Shown here one piece after another: positions 7,412 to 7,873 of a stretch of DNA of 7,873 bases (positions are counted from its first letter, which is position 1; every line of letters starts with the position of its first letter). A program made the translations under genes and the position numbers. The notes beneath the pieces are model-generated. The model had not been told where the DNA came from. It saw only the letters and a list, made by a program, of their open reading frames with translations, and did not search any database. Source of the DNA: Gammaproteobacteria bacterium (GTDB lineage Bacteria; Pseudomonadota; Gammaproteobacteria; DSM-26407); contig JAQVKR010000110.1 of NCBI GenBank assembly GCA_028694565.1, positions 1-7,873 on the forward strand, in the 5' to 3' direction.

Positions 7412-7806
7412 TTGTGAAGCGGCTGAGCGAGATTATCGAGACCGATAACGACGTCAAGGCTGAGAACGGCCACTGGGCGAGCAGGCGCTTCCTGCTGAAG
7501 AGGGATGGGATGGGGTTCTCGTTCCACGACACCACCATCTTCGCCGGGACCGAGACCTACATCTGGTACAAGAACCACCTGGAGGCGGTCTACTGCGTGG
7601 CCGGCGAGGGCGAGATCGAGGACCTGGAGACCGGCATCACCCACCCCATCTCCGACGGCACCCTGTACGCCCTCAACGGCAATGAGCGCCACTACCTGCG
7701 CGCCCGCGAGGACATGCGCCTGATCTGCGTGTTCAATCCGCCGCTCACGGGCGCCGAGGTGCACGACGAGGACGGCGCCTATCCGCTGCTGGTCGACAGC
7801 GCCTGA
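7408..7806 (+). CDS. ectC: L-ectoine synthase (EctC)
   Basis: A 132-residue cupin that closes the ring of N-gamma-acetyl-diaminobutyrate with loss of water, giving the compatible solute ectoine. The N-terminus MIVKRLSEI, the segment YIWYKNHLEAVYCVAGEGE (51-69) and HYLRA (95-99) are typical. The metal ligands I recall from studied EctC enzymes (Glu57, Tyr85, His93) correspond to E59, Y87 and H95 here. The length is normal, without the long C-terminal tail some homologues have. The ATG overlaps the ectB stop (ATGA) and has GGAG seven bases upstream, so translation is probably coupled. No ectoine hydroxylase (ectD) or aspartokinase is seen in the 67 remaining bases. Confidence 0.97.
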   Translation: MIVKRLSEIIETDNDVKAENGHWASRRFLLKRDGMGFSFHDTTIFAGTETYIWYKNHLEAVYCVAGEGEIEDLETGITHPISDGTLYALNGNERHYLRAREDMRLICVFNPPLTGAEVHDEDGAYPLLVDSA

Positions 7807-7812
7807 GACGGC

Positions 7813-7840
7813 GTCCCGCCCCGGGCGCCCGGGGCGGGAC
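7813..7840 (+). terminator. Perfect 28-base palindrome after ectC, hairpin terminator candidate
   Basis: The arms GTCCCGCCCCGGG (7813-7825) and CCCGGGGCGGGAC (7828-7840) are exact complements around CG, so the RNA would form a very stable all-but-one G-C hairpin with an 11- to 12-bp stem. It begins six bases after the ectC stop. No U-run follows, so it is not a canonical intrinsic terminator; it may end transcription with Rho, or protect the 3' end of the mRNA. Confidence 0.55.
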
Positions 7841-7873
7841 CACCCGCAGCGCCACACCCGCGCAACCGCCAGG

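Overview
This is a GC-rich bacterial window with six recognisable genes in two divergent groups. A complete ectABC ectoine cluster points to a halophilic or halotolerant organism. The protein sequences and base composition look proteobacterial, perhaps a gammaproteobacterium of the Ectothiorhodospiraceae kind; that placement is an impression from memory, not a search result.

Left half, minus strand, read right to left: icmF (1598-4867), a fused adenosylcobalamin-dependent isobutyryl-CoA mutase with its built-in GTPase chaperone; a 3-hydroxybutyryl-CoA dehydrogenase (458-1309); and the first 70 codons of an enoyl-CoA hydratase cut by the window edge (1-210). Together they form a short acyl-CoA route: isobutyryl-CoA to n-butyryl-CoA (IcmF), then, after an acyl-CoA dehydrogenase not in the window, crotonyl-CoA to 3-hydroxybutyryl-CoA (hydratase) to acetoacetyl-CoA (dehydrogenase). 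Each of the two gaps in this set (247 and 288 bases) holds a different non-coding element bounded by long inverted repeats, about 30-35 bases per arm. The second also contains a nested inverted repeat.

Middle, 4868-5455: a 588-base divergent regulatory region. It has a perfect 16-bp palindrome, ACGTTTACGTAAACGT (5041-5056), placed between candidate -35 and -10 boxes pointing at icmF. This is the geometry of a MerR-family operator and resembles the LiuR-type sites of branched-chain amino acid catabolism. Several GC-rich hairpins follow, two of them mutually exclusive, and then a good sigma70-like promoter pointing at ectA (TTGAAA-17-TATGGT).

Right half, plus strand: ectA (5456-5983), ectB (6134-7411) and ectC (7408-7806), which convert aspartate semialdehyde to ectoine. 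ectB and ectC overlap by ATGA. ectA and ectB are separated by 150 bases holding a three-tier nested inverted repeat. A perfect 28-base palindrome lies just after ectC.

The coding content is well known and I see no undescribed protein system. What is least explained is non-coding: the two inverted-repeat elements, the hairpin inside the ect transcript, the hairpin pair in the divergent region, and the operator that ties icmF to a probable regulon.
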